A DNA stretch of 64,000 nucleotides, taken from NCBI GenBank assembly GCA_949775045.1, contig CATKSA010000188.1:21736-85735 (forward strand), given 5' to 3'. Under the pieces are notes generated by a model, which worked only from the letters and a program-made list of their open reading frames with translations, made no database searches and was not told where the DNA came from. Position 1 is the first letter of the stretch. Every line of letters begins with the position of its first letter. Both the position numbers and the translations under genes were made by a program. This document shows positions 15,001 through 29,757 of the stretch, piece after piece. Source of the stretch: Metridium senile. Lineage: Eukaryota > Cnidaria > Anthozoa > Actiniaria > Metridiidae.

Positions 15001-18000
15001 TGATCAATTGGCCCTAGTTAATCAATTGACTAAATGCTAAAATGGACTGTTTCAGAATGTTTTAAACTCTCACGTCTGGGGCTGTGCACAGGACTTCAGC
15101 GTGCAATTGCGGCCTTGCCTTGGAGGTGTGGGCCATTAGAACTGCTTGCAGTGGCAGTGTTTGACAGCTTGGATTTTAACTTTGCTTAAATTGCTTTTCA
15201 GCGTCAATTGGTGTTCACGACAGTACAGTGCAGTTGCATGCCGTACGACGTGTTGAATCATTGCAGGTAATGAATGAATTATATTATACTGTAGACCTGC
15301 AGGTCTGTTTAGTAATGATTATGATGTCAAAGTTTCTCTATGTATAGTGCAGTCTGTATGGTTTGTTTTTTCTGTTTGAACTAGCTGTGGGGAATTGGAA
15401 AACAGAGCGATCTGTGATCAATTGGCCCTAGTTAATCAATTGACTAAATGCTAAAATGGACTGTTTCAGAATGTTTTAAACTCTCACGTCTGGGGCTGTG
15501 CACAGGACTTCAGCGTGCAATTGCGGCCTTGCCTTGGAGGTGTGGGCCATTAGAACTGCTTGCAGTGGCAGTGTTTGACAGCTTGGATTTTAACTTTGCT
15601 TAAATTGCTTTTCAGCGTCAATTGGTGTTCACGACAGTACAGTGCAGTTGCATGCCGTACGACGTGTTGAATCATTGCAGGTAATGAATGAATTATATTA
15701 TACTGTAGACCTGCAGGTCTGTTTAGTAATGATTATGATGTCAAAGTTTCTCTATGTATAGTGCAGTCTGTATGGTTTGTTTTTTTCTGTTTGAACTAGC
15801 TGTGGGGAATTGGAAAACAGAGCGATCTGTGATCAATTGGCCCTAGTTAATCAATTGACTAAATGCTAAAATGGACTGTTTCAGAATGTTTTAAACTCTC
15901 ACGTCTGGGGCTGTGCACAGGACTTCAGCGTGCAATTGCGGCCTTGCCTTGGAGGTGTGGGCCATTAGAACTGCTTGCAGTGGCAGTGTTTGACAGCTTG
16001 GATTTTAACTTTGCTTAAATTGCTTTTCAGCGTCAATTGGTGTTCACGACAGTACAGTGCAGTTGCATGCCGTACGACGTGTTGAATCATTGCAGGTAAT
16101 GAATGAATTATATTATACTGTAGACCTGCAGGTCTGTTTAGTAATGATTATGATGTCAAAGTTTCTCTATGTATAGTGCAGTCTGTATGGTTTGTTTTTT
16201 TCTGTTTGAACTAGCTGTGGGGAATTGGAAAACAGAGCGATCTGTGATCAATTGGCCCTAGTTAATCAATTGACTAAATGCTAAAATGGACTGTTTCAGA
16301 ATGTTTTAAACTCTCACGTCTGGGGCTGTGCACAGGACTTCAGCGTGCAATTGCGGCCTTGCCTTGGAGGTGTGGGCCATTAGAACTGCTTGCAGTGGCA
16401 GTGTTTGACAGCTTGGATTTTAACTTTGCTTAAATTGCTTTTCAGCGTCAATTGGTGTTCACGACAGTACAGTGCAGTTGCATGCCGTACGACGTGTTGA
16501 ATCATTGCAGGTAATGAATGAATTATATTATACTGTAGACCTGCAGGTCTGTTTAGTAATGATTATGATGTCAAAGTTTCTCTATGTATAGTGCAGTCTG
16601 TATGGTTTGTTTTTTCTGTTTGAACTAGCTGTGGGGAATTGGAAAACAGAGCGATCTGTGATCAATTGGCCCTAGTTAATCAATTGACTAAATGCTAAAA
16701 TGGACTGTTTCAGAATGTTTTAAACTCTCACGTCTGGGGCTGTGCACAGGACTTCAGCGTGCAATTGCGGCCTTGCCTTGGAGGTGTGGGCCATTAGAAC
16801 TGCTTGCAGTGGCAGTGTTTGACAGCTTGGATTTTAACTTTGCTTAAATTGCTTTTCAGCGTCAATTGGTGTTCACGACAGTACAGTGCAGTTGCATGCC
16901 GTACGACGTGTTGAATCATTGCAGGTAATGAATGAATTATATTATACTGTAGACCTGCAGGTCTGTTTAGTAATGATTATGATGTCAAAGTTTCTCTATG
17001 TATAGTGCAGTCTGTATGGTTTGTTTTTTTCTGTTTGAACTAGCTGTGGGGAATTGGAAAACAGAGCGATCTGTGATCAATTGGCCCTAGTTAATCAATT
17101 GACTAAATGCTAAAATGGACTGTTTCAGAATGTTTTAAACTCTCACGTCTGGGGCTGTGCACAGGACTTCAGCGTGCAATTGCGGCCTTGCCTTGGAGGT
17201 GTGGGCCATTAGAACTGCTTGCAGTGGCAGTGTTTGACAGCTTGGATTTTAACTTTGCTTAAATTGCTTTTCAGCGTCAATTGGTGTTCACGACAGTACA
17301 GTGCAGTTGCATGCCGTACGACGTGTTGAATCATTGCAGGTAATGAATGAATTATATTATACTGTAGACCTGCAGGTCTGTTTAGTAATGATTATGATGT
17401 CAAAGTTTCTCTATGTATAGTGCAGTCTGTATGGTTTGTTTTTTTCTGTTTGAACTAGCTGTGGGGAATTGGAAAACAGAGCGATCTGTGATCAATTGGC
17501 CCTAGTTAATCAATTGACTAAATGCTAAAATGGACTGTTTCAGAATGTTTTAAACTCTCACGTCTGGGGCTGTGCACAGGACTTCAGCGTGCAATTGCGG
17601 CCTTGCCTTGGAGGTGTGGGCCATTAGAACTGCTTGCAGTGGCAGTGTTTGACAGCTTGGATTTTAACTTTGCTTAAATTGCTTTTCAGCGTCAATTGGT
17701 GTTCACGACAGTACAGTGCAGTTGCATGCCGTACGACGTGTTGAATCATTGCAGGTAATGAATGAATTATATTATACTGTAGACCTGCAGGTCTGTTTAG
17801 TAATGATTATGATGTCAAAGTTTCTCTATGTATAGTGCAGTCTGTATGGTTTGTTTTTTTCTGTTTGAACTAGCTGTGGGGAATTGGAAAACAGAGCGAT
17901 CTGTGATCAATTGGCCCTAGTTAATCAATTGACTAAATGCTAAAATGGACTGTTTCAGAATGTTTTAAACTCTCACGTCTGGGGCTGTGCACAGGACTTC

Positions 18001-21000
18001 AGCGTGCAATTGCGGCCTTGCCTTGGAGGTGTGGGCCATTAGAACTGCTTGCAGTGGCAGTGTTTGACAGCTTGGATTTTAACTTTGCTTAAATTGCTTT
18101 TCAGCGTCAATTGGTGTTCACGACAGTACAGTGCAGTTGCATGCCGTACGACGTGTTGAATCATTGCAGGTAATGAATGAATTATATTATACTGTAGACC
18201 TGCAGGTCTGTTTAGTAATGATTATGATGTCAAAGTTTCTCTATGTATAGTGCAGTCTGTATGGTTTGTTTTTTCTGTTTGAACTAGCTGTGGGGAATTG
18301 GAAAACAGAGCGATCTGTGATCAATTGGCCCTAGTTAATCAATTGACTAAATGCTAAAATGGACTGTTTCAGAATGTTTTAAACTCTCACGTCTGGGGCT
18401 GTGCACAGGACTTCAGCGTGCAATTGCGGCCTTGCCTTGGAGGTGTGGGCCATTAGAACTGCTTGCAGTGGCAGTGTTTGACAGCTTGGATTTTAACTTT
18501 GCTTAAATTGCTTTTCAGCGTCAATTGGTGTTCACGACAGTACAGTGCAGTTGCATGCCGTACGACGTGTTGAATCATTGCAGGTAATGAATGAATTATA
18601 TTATACTGTAGACCTGCAGGTCTGTTTAGTAATGATTATGATGTCAAAGTTTCTCTATGTATAGTGCAGTCTGTATGGTTTGTTTTTTTCTGTTTGAACT
18701 AGCTGTGGGGAATTGGAAAACAGAGCGATCTGTGATCAATTGGCCCTAGTTAATCAATTGACTAAATGCTAAAATGGACTGTTTCAGAATGTTTTAAACT
18801 CTCACGTCTGGGGCTGTGCACAGGACTTCAGCGTGCAATTGCGGCCTTGCCTTGGAGGTGTGGGCCATTAGAACTGCTTGCAGTGGCAGTGTTTGACAGC
18901 TTGGATTTTAACTTTGCTTAAATTGCTTTTCAGCGTCAATTGGTGTTCACAGACAGTACAGTGCAGTTGCATGCCGTACGACGTGTTGAATCATTGCAGG
19001 TAATGAATGAATTATATTATACTGTAGACCTGCAGGTCTGTTTAGTAATGATTATGATGTCAAAGTTTCTCTATGTATAGTGCAGTCTGTATGGTTTGTT
19101 TTTTTCTGTTTGAACTAGCTGTGGGGAATTGGAAAACAGAGCGATCTGTGATCAATTGGCCCTAGTTAATCAATTGACTAAATGCTAAAATGGACTGTTT
19201 CAGAATGTTTTAAACTCTCACGTCTGGGGCTGTGCACAGGACTTCAGCGTGCAATTGCGGCCTTGCCTTGGAGGTGTGGGCCATTAGAACTGCTTGCAGT
19301 GGCAGTGTTTGACAGCTTGGATTTTAACTTTGCTTAAATTGCTTTTCAGCGTCAATTGGTGTTCACGACAGTACAGTGCAGTTGCATGCCGTACGACGTG
19401 TTGAATCATTGCAGGTAATGAATGAATTATATTATACTGTAGACCTGCAGGTCTGTTTAGTAATGATTATGATGTCAAAGTTTCTCTATGTATAGTGCAG
19501 TCTGTATGGTTTGTTTTTTTCTGTTTGAACTAGCTGTGGGGAATTGGAAAACAGAGCGATCTGTGATCAATTGGCCCTAGTTAATCAATTGACTAAATGC
19601 TAAAATGGACTGTTTCAGAATGTTTTAAACTCTCACGTCTGGGGCTGTGCACAGGACTTCAGCGTGCAATTGCGGCCTTGCCTTGGAGGTGTGGGCCATT
19701 AGAACTGCTTGCAGTGGCAGTGTTTGACAGCTTGGATTTTAACTTTGCTTAAATTGCTTTTCAGCGTCAATTGGTGTTCACGACAGTACAGTGCAGTTGC
19801 ATGCCGTACGACGTGTTGAATCATTGCAGGTAATGAATGAATTATATTATACTGTAGACCTGCAGGTCTGTTTAGTAATGATTATGATGTCAAAGTTTCT
19901 CTATGTATAGTGCAGTCTGTATGGTTTGTTTTTTTCTGTTTGAACTAGCTGTGGGGAATTGGAAAACAGAGCGATCTGTGATCAATTGGCCCTAGTTAAT
20001 CAATTGACTAAATGCTAAAATGGACTGTTTCAGAATGTTTTAAACTCTCACGTCTGGGGCTGTGCACAGGACTTCAGCGTGCAATTGCGGCCTTGCCTTG
20101 GAGGTGTGGGCCATTAGAACTGCTTGCAGTGGCAGTGTTTGACAGCTTGGATTTTAACTTTGCTTAAATTGCTTTTCAGCGTCAATTGGTGTTCACGACA
20201 GTACAGTGCAGTTGCATGCCGTACGACGTGTTGAATCATTGCAGGTAATGAATGAATTATATTATACTGTAGACCTGCAGGTCTGTTTAGTAATGATTAT
20301 GATGTCAAAGTTTCTCTATGTATAGTGCAGTCTGTATGGTTTGTTTTTTTCTGTTTGAACTAGCTGTGGGGAATTGGAAAACAGAGCGATCTGTGATCAA
20401 TTGGCCCTAGTTAATCAATTGACTAAATGCTAAAATGGACTGTTTCAGAATGTTTTAAACTCTCACGTCTGGGGCTGTGCACAGGACTTCAGCGTGCAAT
20501 TGCGGCCTTGCCTTGGAGGTGTGGGCCATTAGAACTGCTTGCAGTGGCAGTGTTTGACAGCTTGGATTTTAACTTTGCTTAAATTGCTTTTCAGCGTCAA
20601 TTGGTGTTCACGACAGTACAGTGCAGTTGCATGCCGTACGACGTGTTGAATCATTGCAGGTAATGAATGAATTATATTATACTGTAGACCTGCAGGTCTG
20701 TTTAGTAATGATTATGATGTCAAAGTTTCTCTATGTATAGTGCAGTCTGTATGGTTTGTTTTTTTCTGTTTGAACTAGCTGTGGGGAATTGGAAAACAGA
20801 GCGATCTGTGATCAATTGGCCCTAGTTAATCAATTGACTAAATGCTAAAATGGACTGTTTCAGAATGTTTTAAACTCTCACGTCTGGGGCTGTGCACAGG
20901 ACTTCAGCGTGCAATTGCGGCCTTGCCTTGGAGGTGTGGGCCATTAGAACTGCTTGCAGTGGCAGTGTTTGACAGCTTGGATTTTAACTTTGCTTAAATT

Positions 21001-24000
21001 GCTTTTCAGCGTCAATTGGTGTTCACGACAGTACAGTGCAGTTGCATGCCGTACGACGTGTTGAATCATTGCAGGTAATGAATGAATTATATTATACTGT
21101 AGACCTGCAGGTCTGTTTAGTAATGATTATGATGTCAAAGTTTCTCTATGTATAGTGCAGTCTGTATGGTTTGTTTTTTTCTGTTTGAACTAGCTGTGGG
21201 GAATTGGAAAACAGAGCGATCTGTGATCAATTGGCCCTAGTTAATCAATTGACTAAATGCTAAAATGGACTGTTTCAGAATGTTTTAAACTCTCACGTCT
21301 GGGGCTGTGCACAGGACTTCAGCGTGCAATTGCGGCCTTGCCTTGGAGGTGTGGGCCATTAGAACTGCTTGCAGTGGCAGTGTTTGACAGCTTGGATTTT
21401 AACTTTGCTTAAATTGCTTTTCAGCGTCAATTGGTGTTCACGACAGTACAGTGCAGTTGCATGCCGTACGACGTGTTGAATCATTGCAGGTAATGAATGA
21501 ATTATATTATACTGTAGACCTGCAGGTCTGTTTAGTAATGATTATGATGTCAAAGTTTCTCTATGTATAGTGCAGTCTGTATGGTTTGTTTTTTTCTGTT
21601 TGAACTAGCTGTGGGGAATTGGAAAACAGAGCGATCTGTGATCAATTGGCCCTAGTTAATCAATTGACTAAATGCTAAAATGGACTGTTTCAGAATGTTT
21701 TAAACTCTCACGTCTGGGGCTGTGCACAGGACTTCAGCGTGCAATTGCGGCCTTGCCTTGGAGGTGTGGGCCATTAGAACTGCTTGCAGTGGCAGTGTTT
21801 GACAGCTTGGATTTTAACTTTGCTTAAATTGCTTTTCAGCGTCAATTGGTGTTCACGACAGTACAGTGCAGTTGCATGCCGTACGACGTGTTGAATCATT
21901 GCAGGTAATGAATGAATTATATTATACTGTAGACCTGCAGGTCTGTTTAGTAATGATTATGATGTCAAAGTTTCTCTATGTATAGTGCAGTCTGTATGGT
22001 TTGTTTTTTTCTGTTTGAACTAGCTGTGGGGAATTGGAAAACAGAGCGATCTGTGATCAATTGGCCCTAGTTAATCAATTGACTAAATGCTAAAATGGAC
22101 TGTTTCAGAATGTTTTAAACTCTCACGTCTGGGGCTGTGCACAGGACTTCAGCGTGCAATTGCGGCCTTGCCTTGGAGGTGTGGGCCATTAGAACTGCTT
22201 GCAGTGGCAGTGTTTGACAGCTTGGATTTTAACTTTGCTTAAATTGCTTTTCAGCGTCAATTGGTGTTCACGACAGTACAGTGCAGTTGCATGCCGTACG
22301 ACGTGTTGAATCATTGCAGGTAATGAATGAATTATATTATACTGTAGACCTGCAGGTCTGTTTAGTAATGATTATGATGTCAAAGTTTCTCTATGTATAG
22401 TGCAGTCTGTATGGTTTGTTTTTTTCTGTTTGAACTAGCTGTGGGGAATTGGAAAACAGAGCGATCTGTGATCAATTGGCCCTAGTTAATCAATTGACTA
22501 AATGCTAAAATGGACTGTTTCAGAATGTTTTAAACTCTCACGTCTGGGGCTGTGCACAGGACTTCAGCGTGCAATTGCGGCCTTGCCTTGGAGGTGTGGG
22601 CCATTAGAACTGCTTGCAGTGGCAGTGTTTGACAGCTTGGATTTTAACTTTGCTTAAATTGCTTTTCAGCGTCAATTGGTGTTCACGACAGTACAGTGCA
22701 GTTGCATGCCGTACGACGTGTTGAATCATTGCAGGTAATGAATGAATTATATTATACTGTAGACCTGCAGGTCTGTTTAGTAATGATTATGATGTCAAAG
22801 TTTCTCTATGTATAGTGCAGTCTGTATGGTTTGTTTTTTTCTGTTTGAACTAGCTGTGGGGAATTGGAAAACAGAGCGATCTGTGATCAATTGGCCCTAG
22901 TTAATCAATTGACTAAATGCTAAAATGGACTGTTTCAGAATGTTTTAAACTCTCACGTCTGGGGCTGTGCACAGGACTTCAGCGTGCAATTGCGGCCTTG
23001 CCTTGGAGGTGTGGGCCATTAGAACTGCTTGCAGTGGCAGTGTTTGACAGCTTGGATTTTAACTTTGCTTAAATTGCTTTTCAGCGTCAATTGGTGTTCA
23101 CGACAGTACAGTGCAGTTGCATGCCGTACGACGTGTTGAATCATTGCAGGTAATGAATGAATTATATTATACTGTAGACCTGCAGGTCTGTTTAGTAATG
23201 ATTATGATGTCAAAGTTTCTCTATGTATAGTGCAGTCTGTATGGTTTGTTTTTTTCTGTTTGAACTAGCTGTGGGGAATTGGAAAACAGAGCGATCTGTG
23301 ATCAATTGGCCCTAGTTAATCAATTGACTAAATGCTAAAATGGACTGTTTCAGAATGTTTTAAACTCTCACGTCTGGGGCTGTGCACAGGACTTCAGCGT
23401 GCAATTGCGGCCTTGCCTTGGAGGTGTGGGCCATTAGAACTGCTTGCAGTGGCAGTGTTTGACAGCTTGGATTTTAACTTTGCTTAAATTGCTTTTCAGC
23501 GTCAATTGGTGTTCACGACAGTACAGTGCAGTTGCATGCCGTACGACGTGTTGAATCATTGCAGGTAATGAATGAATTATATTATACTGTAGACCTGCAG
23601 GTCTGTTTAGTAATGATTATGATGTCAAAGTTTCTCTATGTATAGTGCAGTCTGTATGGTTTGTTTTTTCTGTTTGAACTAGCTGTGGGGAATTGGAAAA
23701 CAGAGCGATCTGTGATCAATTGGCCCTAGTTAATCAATTGACTAAATGCTAAAATGGACTGTTTCAGAATGTTTTAAACTCTCACGTCTGGGGCTGTGCA
23801 CAGGACTTCAGCGTGCAATTGCGGCCTTGCCTTGGAGGTGTGGGCCATTAGAACTGCTTGCAGTGGCAGTGTTTGACAGCTTGGATTTTAACTTTGCTTA
23901 AATTGCTTTTCAGCGTCAATTGGTGTTCACGACAGTACAGTGCAGTTGCATGCCGTACGACGTGTTGAATCATTGCAGGTAATGAATGAATTATATTATA

Positions 24001-27000
24001 CTGTAGACCTGCAGGTCTGTTTAGTAATGATTATGATGTCAAAGTTTCTCTATGTATAGTGCAGTCTGTATGGTTTGTTTTTTCTGTTTGAACTAGCTGT
24101 GGGGAATTGGAAAACAGAGCGATCTGTGATCAATTGGCCCTAGTTAATCAATTGACTAAATGCTAAAATGGACTGTTTCAGAATGTTTTAAACTCTCACG
24201 TCTGGGGCTGTGCACAGGACTTCAGCGTGCAATTGCGGCCTTGCCTTGGAGGTGTGGGCCATTAGAACTGCTTGCAGTGGCAGTGTTTGACAGCTTGGAT
24301 TTTAACTTTGCTTAAATTGCTTTTCAGCGTCAATTGGTGTTCACGACAGTACAGTGCAGTTGCATGCCGTACGACGTGTTGAATCATTGCAGGTAATGAA
24401 TGAATTATATTATACTGTAGACCTGCAGGTCTGTTTAGTAATGATTATGATGTCAAAGTTTCTCTATGTATAGTGCAGTCTGTATGGTTTGTTTTTTTCT
24501 GTTTGAACTAGCTGTGGGGAATTGGAAAACAGAGCGATCTGTGATCAATTGGCCCTAGTTAATCAATTGACTAAATGCTAAAATGGACTGTTTCAGAATG
24601 TTTTAAACTCTCACGTCTGGGGCTGTGCACAGGACTTCAGCGTGCAATTGCGGCCTTGCCTTGGAGGTGTGGGCCATTAGAACTGCTTGCAGTGGCAGTG
24701 TTTGACAGCTTGGATTTTAACTTTGCTTAAATTGCTTTTCAGCGTCAATTGGTGTTCACGACAGTACAGTGCAGTTGCATGCCGTACGACGTGTTGAATC
24801 ATTGCAGGTAATGAATGAATTATATTATACTGTAGACCTGCAGGTCTGTTTAGTAATGATTATGATGTCAAAGTTTCTCTATGTATAGTGCAGTCTGTAT
24901 GGTTTGTTTTTTCTGTTTGAACTAGCTGTGGGGAATTGGAAAACAGAGCGATCTGTGATCAATTGGCCCTAGTTAATCAATTGACTAAATGCTAAAATGG
25001 ACTGTTTCAGAATGTTTTAAACTCTCACGTCTGGGGCTGTGCACAGGACTTCAGCGTGCAATTGCGGCCTTGCCTTGGAGGTGTGGGCCATTAGAACTGC
25101 TTGCAGTGGCAGTGTTTGACAGCTTGGATTTTAACTTTGCTTAAATTGCTTTTCAGCGTCAATTGGTGTTCACGACAGTACAGTGCAGTTGCATGCCGTA
25201 CGACGTGTTGAATCATTGCAGGTAATGAATGAATTATATTATACTGTAGACCTGCAGGTCTGTTTAGTAATGATTATGATGTCAAAGTTTCTCTATGTAT
25301 AGTGCAGTCTGTATGGTTTGTTTTTTCTGTTTGAACTAGCTGTGGGGAATTGGAAAACAGAGCGATCTGTGATCAATTGGCCCTAGTTAATCAATTGACT
25401 AAATGCTAAAATGGACTGTTTCAGAATGTTTTAAACTCTCACGTCTGGGGCTGTGCACAGGACTTCAGCGTGCAATTGCGGCCTTGCCTTGGAGGTGTGG
25501 GCCATTAGAACTGCTTGCAGTGGCAGTGTTTGACAGCTTGGATTTTAACTTTGCTTAAATTGCTTTTCAGCGTCAATTGGTGTTCACGACAGTACAGTGC
25601 AGTTGCATGCCGTACGACGTGTTGAATCATTGCAGGTAATGAATGAATTATATTATACTGTAGACCTGCAGGTCTGTTTAGTAATGATTATGATGTCAAA
25701 GTTTCTCTATGTATAGTGCAGTCTGTATGGTTTGTTTTTTCTGTTTGAACTAGCTGTGGGGAATTGGAAAACAGAGCGATCTGTGATCAATTGGCCCTAG
25801 TTAATCAATTGACTAAATGCTAAAATGGACTGTTTCAGAATGTTTTAAACTCTCACGTCTGGGGCTGTGCACAGGACTTCAGCGTGCAATTGCGGCCTTG
25901 CCTTGGAGGTGTGGGCCATTAGAACTGCTTGCAGTGGCAGTGTTTGACAGCTTGGATTTTAACTTTGCTTAAATTGCTTTTCAGCGTCAATTGGTGTTCA
26001 CGACAGTACAGTGCAGTTGCATGCCGTACGACGTGTTGAATCATTGCAGGTAATGAATGAATTATATTATACTGTAGACCTGCAGGTCTGTTTAGTAATG
26101 ATTATGATGTCAAAGTTTCTCTATGTATAGTGCAGTCTGTATGGTTTGTTTTTTCTGTTTGAACTAGCTGTGGGGAATTGGAAAACAGAGCGATCTGTGA
26201 TCAATTGGCCCTAGTTAATCAATTGACTAAATGCTAAAATGGACTGTTTCAGAATGTTTTAAACTCTCACGTCTGGGGCTGTGCACAGGACTTCAGCGTG
26301 CAATTGCGGCCTTGCCTTGGAGGTGTGGGCCATTAGAACTGCTTGCAGTGGCAGTGTTTGACAGCTTGGATTTTAACTTTGCTTAAATTGCTTTTCAGCG
26401 TCAATTGGTGTTCACGACAGTACAGTGCAGTTGCATGCCGTACGACGTGTTGAATCATTGCAGGTAATGAATGAATTATATTATACTGTAGACCTGCAGG
26501 TCTGTTTAGTAATGATTATGATGTCAAAGTTTCTCTATGTATAGTGCAGTCTGTATGGTTTGTTTTTTCTGTTTGAACTAGCTGTGGGGAATTGGAAAAC
26601 AGAGCGATCTGTGATCAATTGGCCCTAGTTAATCAATTGACTAAATGCTAAAATGGACTGTTTCAGAATGTTTTAAACTCTCACGTCTGGGGCTGTGCAC
26701 AGGACTTCAGCGTGCAATTGCGGCCTTGCCTTGGAGGTGTGGGCCATTAGAACTGCTTGCAGTGGCAGTGTTTGACAGCTTGGATTTTAACTTTGCTTAA
26801 ATTGCTTTTCAGCGTCAATTGGTGTTCACGACAGTACAGTGCAGTTGCATGCCGTACGACGTGTTGAATCATTGCAGGTAATGAATGAATTATATTATAC
26901 TGTAGACCTGCAGGTCTGTTTAGTAATGATTATGATGTCAAAGTTTCTCTATGTATAGTGCAGTCTGTATGGTTTGTTTTTTCTGTTTGAACTAGCTGTG

Positions 27001-29647
27001 GGGAATTGGAAAACAGAGCGATCTGTGATCAATTGGCCCTAGTTAATCAATTGACTAAATGCTAAAATGGACTGTTTCAGAATGTTTTAAACTCTCACGT
27101 CTGGGGCTGTGCACAGGACTTCAGCGTGCAATTGCGGCCTTGCCTTGGAGGTGTGGGCCATTAGAACTGCTTGCAGTGGCAGTGTTTGACAGCTTGGATT
27201 TTAACTTTGCTTAAATTGCTTTTCAGCGTCAATTGGTGTTCACGACAGTACAGTGCAGTTGCATGCCGTACGACGTGTTGAATCATTGCAGGTAATGAAT
27301 GAATTATATTATACTGTAGACCTGCAGGTCTGTTTAGTAATGATTATGATGTCAAAGTTTCTCTATGTATAGTGCAGTCTGTATGGTTTGTTTTTTCTGT
27401 TTGAACTAGCTGTGGGGAATTGGAAAACAGAGCGATCTGTGATCAATTGGCCCTAGTTAATCAATTGACTAAATGCTAAAATGGACTGTTTCAGAATGTT
27501 TTAAACTCTCACGTCTGGGGCTGTGCACAGGACTTCAGCGTGCAATTGCGGCCTTGCCTTGGAGGTGTGGGCCATTAGAACTGCTTGCAGTGGCAGTGTT
27601 TGACAGCTTGGATTTTAACTTTGCTTAAATTGCTTTTCAGCGTCAATTGGTGTTCACGACAGTACAGTGCAGTTGCATGCCGTACGACGTGTTGAATCAT
27701 TGCAGGTAATGAATGAATTATATTATACTGTAGACCTGCAGGTCTGTTTAGTAATGATTATGATGTCAAAGTTTCTCTATGTATAGTGCAGTCTGTATGG
27801 TTTGTTTTTTTCTGTTTGAACTAGCTGTGGGGAATTGGAAAACAGAGCGATCTGTGATCAATTGGCCCTAGTTAATCAATTGACTAAATGCTAAAATGGA
27901 CTGTTTCAGAATGTTTTAAACTCTCACGTCTGGGGCTGTGCACAGGACTTCAGCGTGCAATTGCGGCCTTGCCTTGGAGGTGTGGGCCATTAGAACTGCT
28001 TGCAGTGGCAGTGTTTGACAGCTTGGATTTTAACTTTGCTTAAATTGCTTTTCAGCGTCAATTGGTGTTCACGACAGTACAGTGCAGTTGCATGCCGTAC
28101 GACGTGTTGAATCATTGCAGGTAATGAATGAATTATATTATACTGTAGACCTGCAGGTCTGTTTAGTAATGATTATGATGTCAAAGTTTCTCTATGTATA
28201 GTGCAGTCTGTATGGTTTGTTTTTTCTGTTTGAACTAGCTGTGGGGAATTGGAAAACAGAGCGATCTGTGATCAATTGGCCCTAGTTAATCAATTGACTA
28301 AATGCTAAAATGGACTGTTTCAGAATGTTTTAAACTCTCACGTCTGGGGCTGTGCACAGGACTTCAGCGTGCAATTGCGGCCTTGCCTTGGAGGTGTGGG
28401 CCATTAGAACTGCTTGCAGTGGCAGTGTTTGACAGCTTGGATTTTAACTTTGCTTAAATTGCTTTTCAGCGTCAATTGGTGTTCACGACAGTACAGTGCA
28501 GTTGCATGCCGTACGACGTGTTGAATCATTGCAGGTAATGAATGAATTATATTATACTGTAGACCTGCAGGTCTGTTTAGTAATGATTATGATGTCAAAG
28601 TTTCTCTATGTATAGTGCAGTCTGTATGGTTTGTTTTTTTCTGTTTGAACTAGCTGTGGGGAATTGGAAAACAGAGCGATCTGTGATCAATTGGCCCTAG
28701 TTAATCAATTGACTAAATGCTAAAATGGACTGTTTCAGAATGTTTTAAACTCTCACGTCTGGGGCTGTGCACAGGACTTCAGCGTGCAATTGCGGCCTTG
28801 CCTTGGAGGTGTGGGCCATTAGAACTGCTTGCAGTGGCAGTGTTTGACAGCTTGGATTTTAACTTTGCTTAAATTGCTTTTCAGCGTCAATTGGTGTTCA
28901 CGACAGTACAGTGCAGTTGCATGCCGTACGACGTGTTGAATCATTGCAGGTAATGAATGAATTATATTATACTGTAGACCTGCAGGTCTGTTTAGTAATG
29001 ATTATGATGTCAAAGTTTCTCTATGTATAGTGCAGTCTGTATGGTTTGTTTTTTTCTGTTTGAACTAGCTGTGGGGAATTGGAAAACAGAGCGATCTGTG
29101 ATCAATTGGCCCTAGTTAATCAATTGACTAAATGCTAAAATGGACTGTTTCAGAATGTTTTAAACTCTCACGTCTGGGGCTGTGCACAGGACTTCAGCGT
29201 GCAATTGCGGCCTTGCCTTGGAGGTGTGGGCCATTAGAACTGCTTGCAGTGGCAGTGTTTGACAGCTTGGATTTTAACTTTGCTTAAATTGCTTTTCAGC
29301 GTCAATTGGTGTTCACGACAGTACAGTGCAGTTGCATGCCGTACGACGTGTTGAATCATTGCAGGTAATGAATGAATTATATTATACTGTAGACCTGCAG
29401 GTCTGTTTAGTAATGATTATGATGTCAAAGTTTCTCTATGTATAGTGCAGTCTGTATGGTTTGTTTTTTCTGTTTGAACTAGCTGTGGGGAATTGGAAAA
29501 CAGAGCGATCTGTGATCAATTGGCCCTAGTTAATCAATTGACTAAATGCTAAAATGGACTGTTTCAGAATGTTTTAAACTCTCACGTCTGGGGCTGTGCA
29601 CAGGACTTCAGCGTGCAATTGCGGCCTTGCCTTGGAGGTGTGGGCCA
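1..29647. repeat. Satellite array A, 414-415 bp monomer, about 71 complete units
   Basis: Head-to-tail copies of one monomer begin at 1, 416, 831 and so on; the last, partial copy begins at 29444. Units are almost identical. The main difference is a T-run of 6 or 7 (one unit in array B has 8), which changes the period between 414 and 415. Each monomer holds a 14-bp perfect palindrome AGACCTGCAGGTCT, four CAATTG hexamers, and a 65-bp segment between a splice acceptor (TTGCTTTTCAG) and donor (CAG|GTAATG), first seen at 272-336. No long ORF runs through the array. The left edge lies outside the window. Rare variants such as an extra A at 12312 and 18951 (16 units apart) suggest multi-unit duplication or conversion. 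Confidence 0.98.
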
Positions 29648-29757
29648 GCCAGGCGGTGTTTTTTTTGTCCTACTCAAACATACATCACTAGCTTGCAATT
29701 AGAACTGCTTGCAGTGGAAGTGTTCAGCTTGGATTTTAACTTGTCTTTTGCTTGCAG
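29648..29757 (+). repeat. Diverged right-border satellite unit of array A
   Basis: After GTGGGCCA the last monomer departs from the consensus. About 46 bp absent from the array (29648-29693) are followed by recognisable monomer sequence (AGAACTGCTTGCAGTGG onwards) up to a splice acceptor at 29757. The acceptor tract here, ACTTGTCTTTTGCTTGCAG, differs from the array version but matches the left-border unit near 46512-46531. This suggests that the borders keep the ancestral sequence and that the array amplified a derived version. A 71-codon ORF crossing this border is a by-product of the sequence change and is not called as a gene. Confidence 0.8.

Noticed and set aside
1..29647. CRISPR-like array
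   Set aside because: The repeated unit is contiguous with no unique spacers, and the context is eukaryotic.
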